The notes below the pieces were generated by a model that was not told where the DNA came from, ran no database searches, and was given only the letters and a program-made list of their open reading frames with translations. From a virus: DNA of 23,438 bases. Below are positions 21,782-23,438 of this stretch, piece by piece. Made by a program: the position numbers and the translations under genes. The stretch spans positions 1-23,438 of the IMG/VR virus record IMGVR_UViG_3300013126_000252. One strand, written 5' to 3'. How positions within the stretch are numbered: the first letter of the stretch is position 1; each line of letters starts with the position of its first letter.

Positions 21782-22776
21782 ACAATGCTTTCTAGGGGCA
21801 CAAATGCTCTTAGCGGCAACGATAATTGACGCTCTAACTCATACACCCCACGCGTCACCATGAGATCGTTAAAATCGCTTGAAACTTGATCATTGCTCAA
21901 GAAAATTGGATAAATAATGCTGGCATTGTCGATAGCACGAATCACCTTTTTGGCTGATTTAATGCCTGGATTGCCTTTGGTTTTTTGATCATTGTCAGCA
22001 CAAATGATTAAATGCGCGTGCTTATACTTTTTTCGTAATATTTCGGCGACTTTCATTAAATTCCCGCTATCAAACGCCACATAAACAGGGATTAAATTCC
22101 TGAATCCAACCTTTAGGCTGCAGCCAGTGGAATAACCCTCACAAACTGCCATCACACGCTCATTGGGCTCACCCAAACGACACGCTGAACCACTTTTTGC
22201 GACACCACTTGGAAAAAGCTTCTTTCCATCTGGCCTGATTGTTTGAATCCCTACAAAAGATTCATCCTTAGGTAAGTCATACCGCATCATCGGGATGATG
22301 ATTGAGCCATCAGACAAGAAACGGATATTGACGGGATGAATACGCTTTTTAATTAAATAACGAGACACACCGAACGTGCTGGCATGGTCCCAAATCGCCC
22401 TGCTTTTCATGGCGACTTTTGAAGCAATCGATATGCGCTCAATTTCTGCAGCCGCAATATCCTTTTCTAATTTTTCTCGCCTGGCCTTTCTCTCTTCATC
22501 AGAAAGACGCTTGGCTGGCTGTGCAGGCTTATATCCATTCTGTTTGGCCAACTTGAGTACATAGCCAATTGGCACGATCTGACGCTTTAATGATTTCCAT
22601 GTGGCCATGGCTGATTTTTTATTAAAATTCGGTGCAAGCGAACTCCAATCCAGCCATAAATCTAGGCCATTCGCGCCGAATTCGCTTTTAATTGCATTGC
22701 CAACATTGATCCACACTTCGCGATCTGCGCTATCGACGTAACTTAATGCTGCTTGGATTTCAGAATAATCAGCCAT
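21778..22776 (-). CDS. Primase with PriCT-2 and Toprim domains
   Basis: A 332-residue protein. I use the ATG at 22776 because AGAGG lies seven bases upstream; a GTG seven codons earlier overlaps the previous gene. Residues 3-70 form a PriCT-2 domain (SYVDSADREVWINVGNAIKS, then LDLWLDWSSLAPNF). Residues 90-125 are a charged coiled coil. The Toprim domain lies at about 205-300, with the catalytic Glu213 in AVCEGYSTG and the Asp pair 261/263 in IICADND. No CHC2 zinc finger is seen. Such proteins are found beside a D5-like helicase and act as its primase partner. It is coupled with the helicase by an ATGA overlap. Confidence 0.85.
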   Translation of the reverse strand: MADYSEIQAALSYVDSADREVWINVGNAIKSEFGANGLDLWLDWSSLAPNFNKKSAMATWKSLKRQIVPIGYVLKLAKQNGYKPAQPAKRLSDEERKARREKLEKDIAAAEIERISIASKVAMKSRAIWDHASTFGVSRYLIKKRIHPVNIRFLSDGSIIIPMMRYDLPKDESFVGIQTIRPDGKKLFPSGVAKSGSACRLGEPNERVMAVCEGYSTGCSLKVGFRNLIPVYVAFDSGNLMKVAEILRKKYKHAHLIICADNDQKTKGNPGIKSAKKVIRAIDNASIIYPIFLSNDQVSSDFNDLMVTRGVYELERQLSLPLRAFVPLESIV

Positions 22777-22778
22777 AC

Positions 22779-22976
22779 CTATGCCTCTGGATTCCACTTT
22801 TCCCAGTCATCCCGACAGGTGCTATCGCACCAACGCTTTTCTTCGGTAACTTTCTCGCCACATGAAAGACAAAAGCCTGTGGCTTCAATTGTTCTTTTTT
22901 GCGCACGCGCAAGTGACAGGGCGATTTCTCGCTCTTGTATCTCACGTTCAGTAGCCTGGTCGAATATGTCCGCCAT
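22779..22976 (-). CDS. Small DksA/TraR-type C4 zinc-finger protein
   Basis: A 65-residue protein with four cysteines at 36, 39, 50 and 54 (FCLSCGEKVTEEKRWCDSTC), the pattern of a C4 zinc finger. The charged helical N-terminus (DIFDQATEREIQEREIALSL) is typical of the small TraR/DksA-like proteins carried by phages next to the CII gene. Known members bind RNA polymerase or are simply zinc-containing regulators; the role here is inferred. It begins one base after the CII stop codon and ends two bases before the primase ATG, so all three form one operon. Confidence 0.78.
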   Translation of the reverse strand: MADIFDQATEREIQEREIALSLARAQKRTIEATGFCLSCGEKVTEEKRWCDSTCRDDWEKWNPEA

Positions 22977-22977
22977 C

Positions 22978-23430
22978 TTATTTACCTACTAGGTCGCCAA
23001 TGCGGGAGACAAACATCGCTACTCGGCCTTGAATTTCGTTGGTATCGGCTTTGAGTTTCTCAAACTCTTCTTTTGTGATTCTTCCATCCGCCCAGCTTTG
23101 CCGAAAATCTTGAGCAAAAATACCGAGCTCTTCCAGAACCTCAAGAAAACCATCCAATAAACTCATGTCGCTGCCAACTGGAGATTCAGGGAGTGGAATA
23201 GCCACATGATTGAGCGCAAAGGCCATTGACTGAAGAATTCGACAATCTCCAGTAATGGCCTGAATCTTGACGCTTTCTTCTAAGGTCAATCGATGCGTAT
23301 CGATTTGGGGATGCACTTTCTTATTGAGGACATGGGCGCTTGCGCCACCCATACGCTGTGCAAGAGCCGGAATGCCACCAGGGAAATCATGCGCCGTATG
23401 ATAGGCAGCATCTAAAACGTTCATCACCAT
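22978..23430 (-). CDS. Phage regulatory protein, CII (CP76) family
   Basis: A 150-residue protein of the CP76/CII family. The N-terminal DAAYHTAHDFPGGIPALAQR, followed by MGGASAHVLNKKVHPQIDTH, is the DNA-binding region; LTLEESVKIQAITGDCRILQ (69-88) and SMAFALNHVAIPLPE complete the family signature. The C-terminal half (95-150) is a helical oligomerisation segment. It acts as a transcription regulator in the lysis-lysogeny choice, comparable in role to lambda CII but of a different family. Start at 23430 or two codons later (23424). It opens the visible part of the early operon; its promoter is outside the window. Confidence 0.85.
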   Translation of the reverse strand: MVMNVLDAAYHTAHDFPGGIPALAQRMGGASAHVLNKKVHPQIDTHRLTLEESVKIQAITGDCRILQSMAFALNHVAIPLPESPVGSDMSLLDGFLEVLEELGIFAQDFRQSWADGRITKEEFEKLKADTNEIQGRVAMFVSRIGDLVGK

Positions 23431-23438
23431 ATAACCCC

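Noticed and set aside
1-23438. tRNA, insertion sequence or defence genes
   Set aside because: None seen on either strand; all confident genes are phage structural, replication or regulatory genes.

Overview
The window is most of a temperate siphophage genome, almost certainly an integrated prophage, read entirely from the minus strand. Every convincing gene points leftward, so gene order runs from 23438 down to 1. The moderately AT-rich composition and the gene families (CP76-type CII, PriCT-2/Toprim primase, lambda-type terminase and portal) suit a proteobacterial host, perhaps a betaproteobacterium. The host assignment is inference; no host gene is visible.

Layout from right to left. (1) 23430-20408: early genes, namely a CII-family regulator, a small C4 zinc-finger protein, a PriCT-2/Toprim primase and a D5-like helicase. 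(2) 20392-20160: a non-coding, repeat-rich block with 13-bp inverted iteron-like elements, a 20-bp direct repeat and a 40-bp alternating purine/pyrimidine tract. It is a strong candidate replication origin. (3) 20144-19332: two small accessory genes and a Q-type antiterminator. (4) 19312-19219: a near-consensus promoter followed at once by a hairpin terminator, the arrangement of lambda pR'/tR'. (5) 19199-18615: a gpZ-like tail gene, followed by a candidate cos site (about 18583-18538). (6) 18458-11729: Nu1 and GpA terminase subunits, a gpW-domain protein, lambda-family portal, and a fused S78 protease/HK97-fold capsid protein. (7) 11654-9073: head-tail connectors, tail terminator, major tail protein and the G/GT tail chaperones, apparently joined by a -1 frameshift. 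(8) 9028-1554: tape measure, DUF2460, DUF2163, NlpC/P60 and tip protein J. (9) 1536-1: a receptor-binding tail protein cut by the window edge. Its C-terminus looks like the C-type-lectin fold of diversity-generating-retroelement targets and stops just where a variable region would be expected.

How it works together (inference): CII and the flanking early switch, which lies outside the window, decide lysogeny. The primase and helicase would initiate DNA synthesis at the repeat block. Q would load on RNA polymerase at the 19.3-kb promoter and carry it through the leader terminator. Six more minus-strand terminator-like hairpins lie inside the late operon, two of them within open reading frames, which would make late expression strongly dependent on antitermination. 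Lysis, integration, repressor and any reverse-transcriptase genes are not in this window.
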